Shown here in pieces: positions 1 through 11,847 of a stretch of 64,000 bases of DNA. The DNA lies in contig JADNRV010000087.1 of the NCBI GenBank assembly GCA_015499995.1, positions 124,001-188,000 of the forward strand, read 5' to 3'. Source of the DNA: Flammula alnicola. Its lineage: Eukaryota; Basidiomycota; Agaricomycetes; Agaricales; Strophariaceae. Both the position numbers and the translations under genes were made by a program. The notes under the pieces are model-generated. The model had not been told where the DNA came from and made no database searches. It worked only from the letters and a program-made list of their open reading frames with translations. Position 1 is the first letter of the stretch. Each line of letters begins with the position of its first letter.

Positions 1-1640
1 TGGTGCAATGCTCACGTGCTACACCGCCATTTGTCAAAAACGTTGATGGCATCTGGAGTCAAACTCCGCTTGACAGGTTTCTGATGAATCTCCCTCCGGC
101 ATGGATGGCAGGTACGTCGGAGCTGGGGCCGTAAACGTCAGCCCCAGCGGCTCGACACCTGGCTCACAGGTTTCCACTCCACCTCGATATGACCTAAAAT
201 GCCGATTTTGTTCAAGCGTTGAAATATGAGATTAGGGAGATAAATTTGTAGTATAAAAGTAAATGATATATCTAATGAACATTTCGGAGCCCTCACAGTG
301 CGAAAAAAGCAGGGATTTCGAGCTCAATGCCAAGAGGCCCGTGCGACAAACTTTCGAAAGTTGTTAAGTCGTTTAAACTCCGCTCCATATTTGGTTATTT
401 CCGACTTCAACCACAACCAAACTCAGAAGGTCTCTCTCTCACCTCAACCATCTCCCCTCGCCTCCCGCTTGTCCGTTCCCCTGCCTGCTATCAAACCATT
501 TGGGGTATTCATGTCCTACCTCATGCCCACCATGTAACTGTCCCTCCTGTTGTTCCCCTCTATATGTGTCTGTTCGCTCGCTGCGCGCTTGTGCGCTCTT
601 GTTTCTAACTTGTTGCCTTCTTGCGCTTCTCGTTGGGCAGCGCCCAATGCCCCAGTTGGTTTCTTTGTACCTTGTAGACTCGGCTCGACAGGCAGTGCCT
701 GCTCCTGCATCTGAGCAGTGAATGGTGTTCACAATACCGCTTACTGACCTTTACTTTTTGATTATAGTTTCACTTTTCAGGCAGCAGTGGCAGACCACAC
801 GTAAACAGCTGCTTCAGCTCCTCATCACATTCCTCCACCCCTCTTCGTGCACCCACATCCGTCCACTGAAGGCGGCGCCTCGCCTCGCCATGCCTCTCCA
901 TCCCACATCAATTGTTATTCCACGATGACGGGTCCGCGCCTTCCTGAACCCCATCCAAATGAACCCAAGATACCCCGCCGACGTGGCCCTTTCGCGGTTT
1001 GGCTTAAGCAGCAGCGCCCATAACCCAAGCAAGAACTGGCTCCTCCTAAATGTGCTCCGCATTTCGGACGATGTCGACCTGGATGTGTCATTGACAACAG
1101 ACGGTAATGGATGATCTATGGGCATGCTATGAGGTCCGTGTTGTGTCTGTATCGTCGTTGTAGTTTTGTATTATACTGCGTTTTCTATTACCGGTTTCAT
1201 GAATATATGCTATATATTATCTTCCTCTATGTGCTACATATGAATTAAGCATGAAATAGAACCACAATAGCAGAAATGAGCAGGAAGAAATATTCAGAAT
1301 TGCCGCTATTACAGGCAATTTCCCTGAGCTGGGCTTCCAGCTGTCCACAGCTTGTTGGGACATGTCGTCGCCAGATCGACCTGGTGACATGCTGATATTA
1401 GCCAGATTGGACTGTTGGGGGAAGCTCCCATCAGTATGTCTGACAGGTGGCAAAAGGTACGGCACAGGATTTGATCTCCAGGTTTTTCTCACATTTCTGA
1501 CAAATGGCGGTGTACGCTAATCAAGTTACGGTTTCTCCTGACATCGCCTGCACTTCCATCGACAATCTCTGACTGTGGTTAACGGCACGGGCAGAGCGAC
1601 AGACCGGCGGCAAGTAAGTAGCCCATTCCGTTGACAGCGA
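1..1640. other. No convincing gene; degenerate coding-like remnants
   Basis: No open frame here has a recognisable product. Two short stretches resemble each other in opposite orientation: plus strand near 25-110 and minus strand near 1520-1430. Both begin with a Y-T-P-P-F-V-like string followed by an Asn-Val and Trp pattern, so they may be decayed copies of one coding fragment. A short open stretch starts with ATG at about 924 (MTGPRLPEP...) and ends after 32 codons; I do not recognise it. Confidence 0.3.
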
Positions 1641-1669
1641 CAGACGACAAGTCACTCACCTTTCTCACA

Positions 1670-3200
1670 GCCTTCACCCCCCTCCCATAAACCCGTCCCG
1701 TCCTTCCAGCCATCGAGAGCAGTGTCGTTGGAGTAAGCTGTACTCGGGTCTCAGACTTCGTTCATGGTACCTGCTCATTTCGACATGAATACGCGATCTA
1801 CGGTCTTTTGGATGGATGACCACGTACCCGCACAGCATATCCCCGCACGTCCGTTCGCGACCGACTCCATCAGCACGACCGCATTTCGGCAGTTGCAGCC
1901 CCAAAACGCAGGCAGCCCTCGCGCATTCGAAGGAGGGTGGCGGCTGTAGAGACGATGGGTGAGGGGCCAAAGACTATGCGCACGACGATGTAAGCTTCCC
2001 GAACACGGATCACGATAGGTAGTACACAACACTTACCTTTCTCCGCATTTTCAGCCTCCAAAACCTTTCGTAGCTCCTTGCGCAGCCTATTCCTCAATCA
2101 CGACACCACTCCTTCAAGCATTAGGCATGCATGCGGCTGTGCGCGAGGGCCTGGGTACAGCAGGCTCTCAGGGTGGGCGAAGACGGATGGGCTGGTAATG
2201 GTCAGTGCTATCTCTCAGCTCGAAAACAAGCATGACTTACATTCTCCACCCAGCCCTGCGGAACACATACGAGTCAGCAAATCCAATCGCGAGCCAAGAT
2301 CTGGCAGCGCTTACCAACGTAGACGACGCACGCCATCGTCTGTAGGCTTGCGAACTCGGCGGTCGGATGGATGCGGGGCTCGCTGGGATGCAGAGGGCAG
2401 CAGGTACGTGTCAGCTTCATCACGAAAGCGGGATCTGCGGGTACTGACATGGCTTGTAGTGTAGTTGTAGCCTCCTCGTCAAGCTCCGTACCGCACACAC
2501 CCCCCGCTGACACAGCTGCGCAACCATGGAGAACAGCACGGCAGTATAGGCCCAAGCAACCTCGGGGTCGTATGCTGTCTTCTCGCTGCTGCACTACGCG
2601 GGTGGTGGTGATGCTGTCGTGGATGGCATGCTCGTCTTGTTACGAGCAGATGGGAAGGGATCGAGGAACGTCCGTTCGAGGGCTGTATAATGCTATGGAC
2701 AGGTGCGTTTTGGCGAATACTTACGTGCACGAGATATTGATGGGCCCATGTTTTCTAAACGGGAAGATGTCAGCGCCGTTTTAGCACTGAAAATGGCCAG
2801 ATATACCTTACACGTCGTGGATCGCATGCGCTACCACACTGGGCCATGCCAACCGCCGTCGGAGCAGCAGGAGAGGAATGGATGGCTTACGGTCGGGTTA
2901 GAGAGTCTATATCATTGAGGTTGCTGAACGCGACAAAGAGGAACGTTAGGACCGATGACAAGGTGAGTATTAGTATTACTTACTCATTTGATAGCGTTGC
3001 TGACCATGATAAGGTGTTCTAGATGTGGCATTGTCAGCGTCAAGCAGGCGGGCAACCGACATCAAGGCTTACGCACTGAGGGGACGATTGGGTTGGTGAG
3101 ATGGCCAGTCCGACGGCAAATGTTCATTGTATACCAGGCTGCTAATGAAAGTGAGCGCTTGCCGTTTTCCATCTATTCTCTCTATTCTCACAGTTGAGTC
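1670..3200 (-). repeat. Left copy of a duplicated multi-exon-like gene fragment
   Basis: The minus strand here matches the plus strand at about 16950-18060 over most of its length. Shared peptides include LDEEATTT-like and EPRIHP-like strings and, on the opposite strand, GPMFSKREDVSA. Matching GT(A/C)AGT...CAG intron-like gaps lie in the same places, so this is a copy of intron-containing genomic DNA rather than a retrocopy. One segment encodes an Ala/Leu/Val-rich stretch that could be a membrane helix. A third partial copy lies at about 22150-22260. I cannot name the parent gene. Several frames are broken, so it is probably not functional. Confidence 0.55.
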
Positions 3201-3389
3201 CAATAACAGCTCTTCTGACTCCTCGAATACACAGTTTTCTCAGTAGCTTACAGGTTTGTAATATGTCTTCGCAGTTCGCAATCAATTTACTAATGTTTAC
3301 TGGAAAATTGGAAAATTGGAATGTTTTGCTGATGCAACAACCTGAGTAAAAAGGAAACCTCCGTGCTTCGCACAGGTCACTGGCTGGTA

Positions 3390-3515
3390 TCAATAAAGTA
3401 ATAATACTATAACATGCTTAATGAAGAAAAAGAATCTATGACAGAAAAATGAGACGAGGAAGGATATACATAAACCGCGACCACAGTATTTAGTTCGTTG
3501 ACACAGCTGAAGGCG
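3390..3515 (-). other. Displaced 3' end and 3' flank of the left CRN-like gene
   Basis: Read on the minus strand, this short stretch matches the last codons and 3' flank of the right CRN-like gene (15960-16125). It keeps the ACTAA stop context, the TTTATGTATAT stretch and the ATAGTATTATTACTTTATTGAT string. It was contiguous with position 7823 before the Mutator-like element inserted, and so marks the far side of the insertion. Confidence 0.75.
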
Positions 3516-3524
3516 CTCCGAGTC

Positions 3525-3756
3525 AGTGAACGCTATTGACCCAGCAATTCCTTCGCAAACACGTGATCGGCGATTTCCGATCAATATTCCCATCTGCCAA
3601 CGTTGGACTTCGCGAAATCCAGATTTTCGGCTCAACAGAAAGAATGTCGCATAACTTTTTTGCGCTGTTGATTGAATTTAAACCCTTCGGCCATTTCATT
3701 AGTTATATACTGTAGTCTACTTGTATGAGTTCAGAACATAAATAAATATTCTGAGA
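3525..3756 (+). repeat. Left terminal inverted repeat of the MULE
   Basis: These 232 bp match the reverse complement of 7582-7813, with one C/T difference about 47 bp from the tip. The outer end is AGTGAACGCT and the inner limit is at CTGAGA. Confidence 0.95.
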
Positions 3757-3988
3757 GGGAGATCACCGAGGCCACCTTCCTCCGAGTCATCGAGTCAAAG
3801 GCATCAAAGTTGTCGTCTTGTCGGCATCGGCTTAATTTTAGGTCAGGCTTTGTTGTTGTCATTCAGGTAGAGGTAGAGTCAAAAAAATAAGGTAGATATT
3901 CTTGAATGAAGGGTGTTTTAGTGCATCAAAATAAAATAGAATAGAATAAACTATATTGAGTGAAATTTTTAAGCTTTCCGTGAATCCC

Positions 3989-6900
3989 TCAATCACCACT
4001 GCGACGGGTCGACTGGTACCCCATCGTGTTCTTTACCCTTCTCTTCTCTGCTTTCCCTTTATTTTCAGCCCAAGTGGTGTCTCGCTTTCTGGACGTTCCC
4101 TCGTGCCGTTCAATATCTGCAACAAAATTCATGACATCATTGCCGAGCCCTCGATCAAAGACCGATTTCAACCAGACGGGTTTGCCGACTGGGATTTGGG
4201 CTCGAAGAACCTTAGCGGCACGTTCAAACGCATCCGCCCGTCGTAGGAGGTCCTCGCGGTAGATTTCTAACTGGAAGTGTATGTGGTATTTCAGTTCAAA
4301 TCACTAAACTCATATATATGTTATTACTAACCTGTTCCTCATCTCCGCTTCCATAATCCACAGGAGACGAGGATCGAGCCTGAGTTGTAGGTAAATCGTC
4401 GAGGTCCATGGGTTCAGGAGCAGGAGATGAGCTCATTGTGAGATCGATAACTTCGACCGCGGTAAGTGCTTTCTTCAGTGGACGATTTTCTTTGTCCTCG
4501 TCGTCATTCGCGGCATCTTTCCTCGTGCGCTTCCCAAGGACAGACGAATTATTTACCTTGATTTTCTGCTTTAGTTCCTTGTATCCGCCACCGCTGGTCA
4601 GAATTTTCCGATCCCCAGACCAAACACGATCATCGCCATCTGTAATATCACCAGACGGTTCGACATACTCCCCAAATTCAGCTGCAAGGCTGGTGCCGCC
4701 ATTGCTCCCATTGTTGTCGATTTTTTGGACAAGCGCTGGGTGTTCGTAAAGCGGCAGGACTCGTCTTCTATGGACTTCGCGCCAAAATCGGATCGGAGGA
4801 GCTGGGACTGCCTGAACCAGATGCTTGCACAAATGGTGGCAATCATATTTCTGCCGCCCACAGGTGCAGGTCCAATCCTTGACGTTTGTAATATATACCT
4901 TGTCGCTGACCTTCCGTTTTGCAAGAATCAACCAGGATTTTTTGAAGTATTTCTGATACGTGGTGAGCGACCTTGTTCGACCAATGCGATAATTGTCGTC
5001 CAGTATTTCTGAGCGTGCGAGATAGGCCGGGGTAACACGATTGATGAGGATCCAGACAAGATGGTCAAGTCGGGGGCGAGCAACGTTATGAAGGTAATTG
5101 TGCTTTAATTGCCTCCAGAAATTTTCAACGCCCATAGTCGTGCGCAAGCGAGAGATATAAGGTGATGTGCTGCGAGCCCACAACTTCCACATGTTTGGTG
5201 AATACCAGGATGCCCACATGTAGCCCCAAACTTCTCGAAGGCCGCGGGTTTTGCAAAACATATACATGTCATAGACGGCCTGATTCCGGATATCCTCCGC
5301 AGTGCGTTTCCCATCGCGCTCGGGAAGTAAAGGATGCTGGCAAAAATGTTTGGTGAAAAGATGTAAGAGGGCTTTGCGATGAGGAGCAGGACAAAAGACG
5401 TAGTTTGGATCGCGTGAAAGTGTTTCTCCCTCCTCGAACATCCAAGATGGTCCGTCTTCAGAATCTTGCGTGGTATCCTTGTTGAGAAAATCCTCTACCT
5501 GATCTCGAATATCTCCTTCGTCATCATCCTCTGAGTCTGATTGGTTTGCATCCTCATCCACATCTCCACCTCGTGCGTTTCCATTCCCAGACTCGTTCTC
5601 TGGTCGGGAACGAGGTACTGGCCCATAATTACAAACTCGCCCGTTTTTGAGCAGCACAAGTTGAGCAGGCCGCTCGATCGGCTTTGGAGCTTGACCGCGA
5701 AGCTCTCCGTTTAGGCGTATCGACATTAATGGGATCGCGCTTTGTGCAATATAATGATCCTCGAATTTGAATTAGTAAAATTGATAGATTTACACTGATA
5801 CATTACTCACCATTTGCTGTGTGCCTTCAGACTGACCAACTGGAACAAAGTCCAGATCTATCCAATCGAATTCTTTCTTTGCCTGCTTTGCATCATAGTA
5901 CCGAGGGCGGCGCCGAAGGATAGACAAGCGAGTCTTGATAGCACGGAGACAGTGCCAGAAACAAAGTTGATGTTTTGCATGTGGAAACTTCTTGAGAAAG
6001 GCCTTGATTTCAGCGAAGTCTTTATCGGTGAGTGTGACAATAGCCTTGATCTTCCAAACACATTTGAAGTGGTCAACCAATTCTTCAATATACCGTTGCT
6101 TTCCATTTTCTTCCCCACCCTCAGCGGATTGAATGAGAAGGTAGCCAAGAGGACACCCAGACCCATAAATTTCACCCAGCAAGGCATAAATCTCGAACTT
6201 GGATCCATTTGTTTGCCCTAATATATTCATGAATTTGTATCAACCTTGTTTGAAGATAAAAAAATAAATGAACTGTGGACACACATGCAGAATCCAATGA
6301 AACTTCTCGGATTGTGGAGTCCCATTTTCGAAGAATATCTGGGAGTGCGAAAGCAATCGCAGAGAAGCCTTCCTCTTCATGCAGAGGAATTGGTTCGACG
6401 GTGTAAATACCGCCAGGGCCCGGCCCTTTCTTTGCGGCCTCTTCAATGAGGATTTTGGCAGATTTGACCTCATCCGGGTCCTTCTTCCACTGCTGACTCG
6501 AGTGTTCATGCCAAATGTGGTAAATTGACTGGCGTGAAAATGGTGGTTTTGGAATTTTCTGGAGAATTGCATCCCAAAGCTTAACCAAAAATTATTTCAG
6601 ACAGTTATTGAGAAATAAAATTAGAAACTTGCCTGAGTCGGATTGAGATTAAGGTTTTCCTGAACGTAGGCTTGAATTTCCTCTGGAACGTCAATATTCC
6701 AGTAAGGGACATGATCATCTTTGTGCTTGAATTTGACCAAAGCTGTATCACTTCCCTCCATTAGTGTAATGTGAATCCAGCCTTCGCACTTGAAAGTATC
6801 CATACGATCCTTGTCGCGACATTTGACACCTTCAACTGTGCTTTTCTTGGGCTTGTGCTGACGAGTATTGTTTTGTGAACAGTTGTACATGAACCGTGAG

Positions 6901-7380
6901 GAGGGTGTGTTTTTATGATGGTAGACACTGTGATATCTGAGGAAATTTCAGTAATATGGGACAAATATTATTAAAATTAAAAGCGTACATGAATCGATAC
7001 TTTAAGCGCTCCCAGATTAATTTGACTAACTGGTCTGCACCTGTTCGGAGATCTTCATGCCCAAGCGAGGAAATATTGACTAGAGCCGAAAATGTGTGAA
7101 TGTCTTCTGTGTCCGAAATGGTATTCAGGAAGGTTTCCAGATCAGCCTCCGTTATCTGTCGCAAATCCTCCTCATCTTCTTCGTCTTCGTCATTGGCAGC
7201 ACCAGCTGGATTTTCCTTGTCATTATCCTTCTCCTTCTTCTTCCGAGCAGTAGTTTCCGAGATTTGTGTCAAACACCTCAAGCACGAGGTTGTAAATCCG
7301 TCGCGCTGACGTTTGAACTCAGCCGCATTCAGCGGCTTAGTTTTGCGGCAACGCGGACATTTCCTGGTCGGATCATCCAT
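3989..7380 (-). CDS. MULE transposase (DDE/RNase H-like, SWIM zinc finger)
   Basis: This multi-exon gene catalyses transposition of the surrounding element. It starts MDDPTRKCPRC at 7380 with a CxxC...CxxC zinc-binding-like head, followed by an acidic linker. A FLYWCH/FAR1-like region comes next. The catalytic core then reads LDSAW (first Asp, formed across a splice near 6290-6215), TLTDKD (second Asp, near 6020), FPHAKHQLCFWH, and GVENFWRQLKH, whose Glu is the likely third acidic residue. A SWIM finger (CTCG...CHHLCKH, about 4870-4820) and an acidic tail follow. The last exon ends with a TGA at 3991-3989. One intron appears to be GC-AG (donor near 6633). The splice joining 5790 to 5750 is uncertain, so I cannot guarantee an intact frame. 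Loss of that frame would make it a recent but inactive copy. Confidence 0.85.
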
Positions 7381-7581
7381 TTGACGCGTCGAGATCGTGT
7401 AGATAGGCCAAATTTAGCAAGAAGCAGCCAAAGTTAAGGAAGCGTCGCGTGCGTAACGATACCTGTATGGAATGACAGCGTGAGCAAGAAAAGAAGGATA
7501 GAGCAAACGCGTCGTTGATGGCAGCAGCTTCCATATATGGATAATGCACCAAGTCACAGAGAAAAGGCCTTATTACTTTGT

Positions 7582-7813
7582 TCTCAGAATATTTATTTAT
7601 GTTCTGAACTCATACAAGTAGACTACAGTATATAACTAATGAAATGGCCGAAGGGTTTAAATTCAATCAACAGCGCAAAAAAGTTATGCGACATTCTTTC
7701 TGTTGAGCCGAAAATCTGGATTTCGCGAAGTCCAACGTTGGCAGATGGGAATATTGATCGGAAATCACCGATCACGTGTTTGCGAAGGAATTGCTGGGTC
7801 AATAGCGTTCACT
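7582..7813 (-). repeat. Right terminal inverted repeat of the MULE
   Basis: This is the partner of 3525-3756. Its tip is next to the 9-bp duplication at 7814-7822. Its first bases, read in the CRN gene's direction, supply an in-frame TGA (7811-7809). Confidence 0.95.
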
Positions 7814-9904
7814 CTCCGAGTCCGAGTCTTTGATCCACCGGGTACGTGTTTTTGGTCTGTTTGTACGTCAAAGTTTATGAATACAAAAGGTCGAGATGGT
7901 AGTAATCACTATGTACTCACCTTTTTCAAAATATCCTGAAGCCGCTCCTCTTCATCGTCAGTAAACTTGCCAAGTGGCAGCTCACATACATAAATGGGTG
8001 TCTTTTTCCAGTTCCCCTCGAGCTTCTGGCGATCCCGGGCTGATTCCGCGTTGCATCGTTCTGAGCCAACCATAACCAGGCGCCATTCGACACCTCTCTT
8101 GTGATTCATGTCAGCCAAAACCTGAGCAAGGCCAGCTGCCGCAGAACGATGAAGGGCGCTTATCGTGAACTGTAGGGCCCAAACAATGTTGCCAACCCGA
8201 ATAACAGCATCGACACCCTCGAAGTTGGGTTCTCGAGGTCTCCAGTAGAAATTGTGGGGCGGCTGGATGGTTTTCAGCTTGGAGCCTGTTATCATCTTGG
8301 CCGGGGTAGGAATGGGGTACGGGTTTGGGTCATTGCGGAGATATGCTTGAATTGGGACATGATTCGGGTTAGAGAAGTAGACGTGGGCGTAACTCTCAAA
8401 CAGCCATCCTGCGGCACTGCAAAGAGAGGGATGACCGCGGAGCATATTGAAGAAAGTATGTTGTAGGGCTGCCGCCTGGCGGGACATAGCTATGCCAAGC
8501 GAGCTGGAGAGAAATGGTGTCGGGATGTACAGAGTAGGCAGTCCATTTGAAATATCTGGCCTGACAGTGAATATCTTCGAGGAAATGTCAGAACTGAAAT
8601 CCAGACAATTGAGATCCAAAAAAACTGTCGAGAATTGGCTTGCAAGCTTGACGGCCCCGGCCCGGATATTGCGAACATGGGTGGCCTCCAGCCTTGGTGT
8701 TATGAGAATGTCGATGATGATCTTGGGGCTCGGCCCGAATCTCTCAAAGAGGGCCAACCCGCGCTGAACATTGAGGTGGCAGATAGTGCTGGTACGAATG
8801 TGTTAGTATAATAACGGTGTAGATGATACCACATACAGCAATATCCGAAACTCCTCCTCCAACCATACATCCATGATGTACGTGTTAGCACTAAGGTTTT
8901 TTACCCAATCCTTCCAACAATAAGAAGCCGGCGAGCTCGTGTGTATGACGTGGGCATCTGGACAGTGGAAGGCGCCACAAAGCCCATCGGCTTGGCCTGA
9001 TGAATCAAAAAGTGCCCAGGCACCTCTTGGAACATGGTCACATTCTGACGAATGTAAACTGACCCCATGCTCGCCGAAGAGGGCAAATTGGCCGGAGTTG
9101 ATCTGTAGAGCGACAAATTCCTTTTTCTCGAGTCGACGGGCCAAAACATAAAACAAGAATAGAGTTTTTCCTGTTGAGTTAGATCAGGCAATGTTCATGG
9201 GGTCATGCATTCCACGCACCGATTCCTGGTTGACCTGTGACTAGGGTTGCAGATCTCCGGTGTCCCGATGGTGGTTGACGGAGCGTATCCGCGAGAATGG
9301 TCTTATAGGCTAGAATATACTCCTCACGAATGAGGAGAATGTTGTCAGGGCGAACATTTAGTTTGAAGTGGAAGAACGTGAGGTCAATGTAAGAGTAGCT
9401 CTTTCCGGCTGTGCTGACGACGGTCACTCTATCTTGACCCCACAAATATATGTGGAGGCGTTGAAGATCTCTAATGTATAGAGACGTGAGGTGCAGATCT
9501 GACTCGATTATAAGAGCATTTAGCATTGAAGCACAGATACAGGTGCCACACTCACTATGGTCACGTATCTCAACAAGGATGTGGATGGTTGTACGGGCTA
9601 AACCAGTCGCAAAATGCTCAGAAATCTCAGACATGGGAGGTAGGGGATGGAGTTTAGTATCGGTGCCATCAAATTGAATAGTGTCCAAAGTTTCCTGTAA
9701 ATTGTCGTCGACAGGAATGGAACACCTCCAGGGGACGAGATCGCATACATCGACGTTATGGAGGCGACGGGGATACAGGCTTTTGATCATTTCCTTGAGA
9801 CGCATGACAGTTGCGTCGTCTTCGATTGTGACCGTGGCTAGATGTCGATTGGGCATATCATCGGGCCAGATAAGGCACATTAGACTCAACTTCGTGGCAG
9901 ACAT
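7809..9904 (-). CDS. Crinkler (CRN)-like P-loop NTPase / nuclease-fold protein, left copy
   Basis: Five exons fit one frame: 9904-9556, 9498-9220, 9170-8837, 8788-7921 and 7856-7809, giving 625 residues. The start was chosen by match to the right copy (MSATKLSL versus MSGMKLSL). The first ~110 residues resemble the CRN N-terminal ubiquitin-like domain (MCLIWPDD...VPWRCSIPVDDN...TIHILVE). A Walker A motif, TGQPGIGKT, spans the second intron, and an ATPase region follows. The C-terminal third contains FEGVDAVIR...WALQFT, which resembles a PD-(D/E)xK-type nuclease core. CRN proteins are known as translocated or host-targeted effectors in oomycetes and also occur in fungi; their role in saprotrophs is not settled. 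The final codons and stop come from the MULE, which replaces only about nine original residues. Confidence 0.8.
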
Positions 9905-10553
9905 TGCAGGATGCGAATGAGGACGGCTAACAGTGGCACAAGGGATGATATCCAAATAAGGAAAAAGAATTCCGAATAAGGAAATAAAGATGCAGTTGTC
10001 GCGTCTGAGTTGACTCTACAGAATAACTAAGAATTAAAGAGTCTTTTTATACGTACTAGGTAGAGTTTGTGGCTAACATAAATATAAATATAAACTAGAA
10101 AAATTTGAGAAATGTCTAGGAAGAGTGAGGCTGAGGCTGACGGAAGGCTTGACGGAAGGCTGACAAGCCAGGCGAGCCTCGAGGCTGACAGCCCGTAATT
10201 CCATGGATGTGTACGTACCTAGGTAACTCACTGTTTTCAGACCAATCCGAGGAAGATGCTCACCCAGCTCGTCATCGAGGCAAGCGAGAAGCAAGAAAGG
10301 CTGGTTATTACATAGACAAGGGGTATGTCTGTTTATATAGCCTACATACAAGGTATAATTATCCTAAGGTTAAATGTTTGCTGGCTGAATGCCGTTACAA
10401 TCGACACGGTGGCAACACCGGAGCGGTACTCGATAAAGCCTCGAAGATATAGGTAGCCAGAGTCGTGGGTGCTTCTTGTGGTATCTATGGATTCGCCAGG
10501 GTGGGTTAAAGTTGGAACGTGGTAAGAGGCCTCGAGATACATTGGGTGGTAAA
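9905..10553. other. Upstream flank of the left CRN gene; no gene recognised
   Basis: The first ~50 bp upstream of the CRN start match the right copy's 5' flank (CCTTGTGCCACTGTTAGCC and nearby). After that the two copies diverge. At 10130-10200 there is a run of imperfect short direct repeats built on GAGGCTGA and GACGGAAGGCT. I see no supported gene. Confidence 0.5.
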
Positions 10554-11765
10554 TCAAAGACGCACCAGATGCCCAACGTTCTTCTGTATTGTCACAGAAG
10601 CGAACCAGCGTCCTGATTTCGGATCTGCTAGGGCTTGGTGCATGTGTGAGGGGCTGTTAAGGATGGGTAAATATACGTAGGCAAGGGAGAGACGAAGGAA
10701 TACATACATCATGTCGGGAATTTCACCCAGGATGAGGTGGACTGGGATACGATGACAGACTTTGTTGAGGACCTCGACTGGTTTCGTTGGGCCTTCTTCG
10801 TCCAGGTACATGGCCTGTAGCTGATAAGCCCACGAATGATAGACACTATGATGGTATTACTGACGACTTCTTGCTCTGGACTACACGACAGGCCAAAACT
10901 TCTGGCTTCTGGCTTCCAATGGAGCGCATGGTGCTGTAAAGTAAAGTAAGCAAGAGGGATCCACTCAGGAAATGGAAATGGTGTGACGACACACCAAGAA
11001 GCGATCCAAGACCCGAGGGTCCCATTTTGCGCCCCGTCTTCGAAGGTCATTGTAGTCCTGCTTTGCTTCTTCTAGGGGCCATAATTTTGTGCGTTTCTTC
11101 GCCCTGCCCACTAGTTTGTCGCGGAGAGCTCTAATGTGGTGTCGCCCGACTGCGCTTAGCATCGGCTCCACGATGACGAGTGTCGAGAATGTGAATACTG
11201 GTTGTATTTGTTGCAGCATCAGACTGAAAATGCATGTCAGTTGAGAACATTCGATGAGAAAGTGAAGGAACGCACATCGCATTCCCCCCTAATGAATGCC
11301 CTATCCCGACCAGATTCCTATTCCTGAAATCCACGTGAGCACCATGGTTTAAGCCAGCTGAGAGAAAACGGTGTACGGCCTGTGCATATCTCTCACAAGA
11401 GACTGGAGTATGTAAAAGATCAAGAAGAAAAGAGGTGCGAAGCGGAAACAAACACAGACAATTTTGAAAACCGGGTTCTGTCAGGGTTCGGTGGTTTCTC
11501 TGGCCCGACTCTCCGTGGTTGGGGCAGTCGATCGCCTAGGCCTCACGGATCACAGTTGTGCTTCCGGGCTGCGATGCGAGGGAAAGAGGTCCTTGAGCGC
11601 AGGCTCCCACGTCTCCTTGTGGAAGCTCGTCGAGTGCAGGACTATCAACGTCTGTGCGGAGGGGTTCGTGACATTCTTCTCGAACTCTGGCACCCAGTAC
11701 CGCTTTGCCACTATGAAGAGGGGGCAGTCGGACGTTGGGGGTAGGATATGGGACTCTATGAGCAT
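10554..11765 (-). pseudogene. Alpha/beta-hydrolase-fold pseudogene
   Basis: The minus strand begins MLIESHILPP at 11765 and continues with an LIVLHSTSFHKETWEP-like oxyanion-region string. It then has CPNHGES, the nucleophile elbow GIGHSLGG near 11300, a VEPML block, and a C-terminal VGHLV block near 10570 where the catalytic His is expected. This order fits a fungal alpha/beta hydrolase. The frame is broken: it shifts near 11590 and a TAG follows at about 11527-11525, where the family usually has Trp. Other frame changes occur between the later blocks, some of which may be introns. A substrate cannot be deduced. The upstream region is an 80-bp palindrome, which may have cost it its promoter. 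Confidence 0.75.
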
Positions 11766-11767
11766 GG

Positions 11768-11847
11768 TTGGTGAAGTCCAAAAGCAACTTGTGCGCCAGG
11801 CCTTAGGCCTAAGGCCTGGCGCACAAGTTGCTTTTGGACTTCACCAA
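11768..11847. repeat. 80-bp perfect palindrome
   Basis: The sequence reads the same on both strands over all 80 bases, with no spacer. The centre is TTAGGCCTAA between 11807 and 11808. It lies a few bases upstream of the ATG of the alpha/beta-hydrolase pseudogene. The right arm contains sequence that would be its 5' leader, so the palindrome could be a fold-back copy of that leader. Confidence 0.97.

Larger units (their letters stand above)
3525..7813. mobile_element. Complete Mutator-like (MULE) DNA transposon, 4,289 bp
   Basis: The element has 232-bp terminal inverted repeats (3525-3756 and 7582-7813) that differ at a single base. Both start AGTGAACGCTATTGACC. It is flanked by a perfect 9-bp target-site duplication, CTCCGAGTC, at 3516-3524 and 7814-7822. 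Long terminal repeats with a 9-bp duplication are typical of the Mutator superfamily, and the internal gene encodes a MULE transposase with a SWIM zinc finger. The near-identity of the two ends and the perfect duplication suggest a recent insertion. It sits inside the last exon of the left CRN-like gene. Confidence 0.95.

Noticed and set aside
1670..3200. ABC-transporter gene fragment as identity of the duplicated block
   Set aside because: Only one hydrophobic stretch suggested it; no Walker or signature motif is present and the other exons do not fit, so the block is left unnamed.
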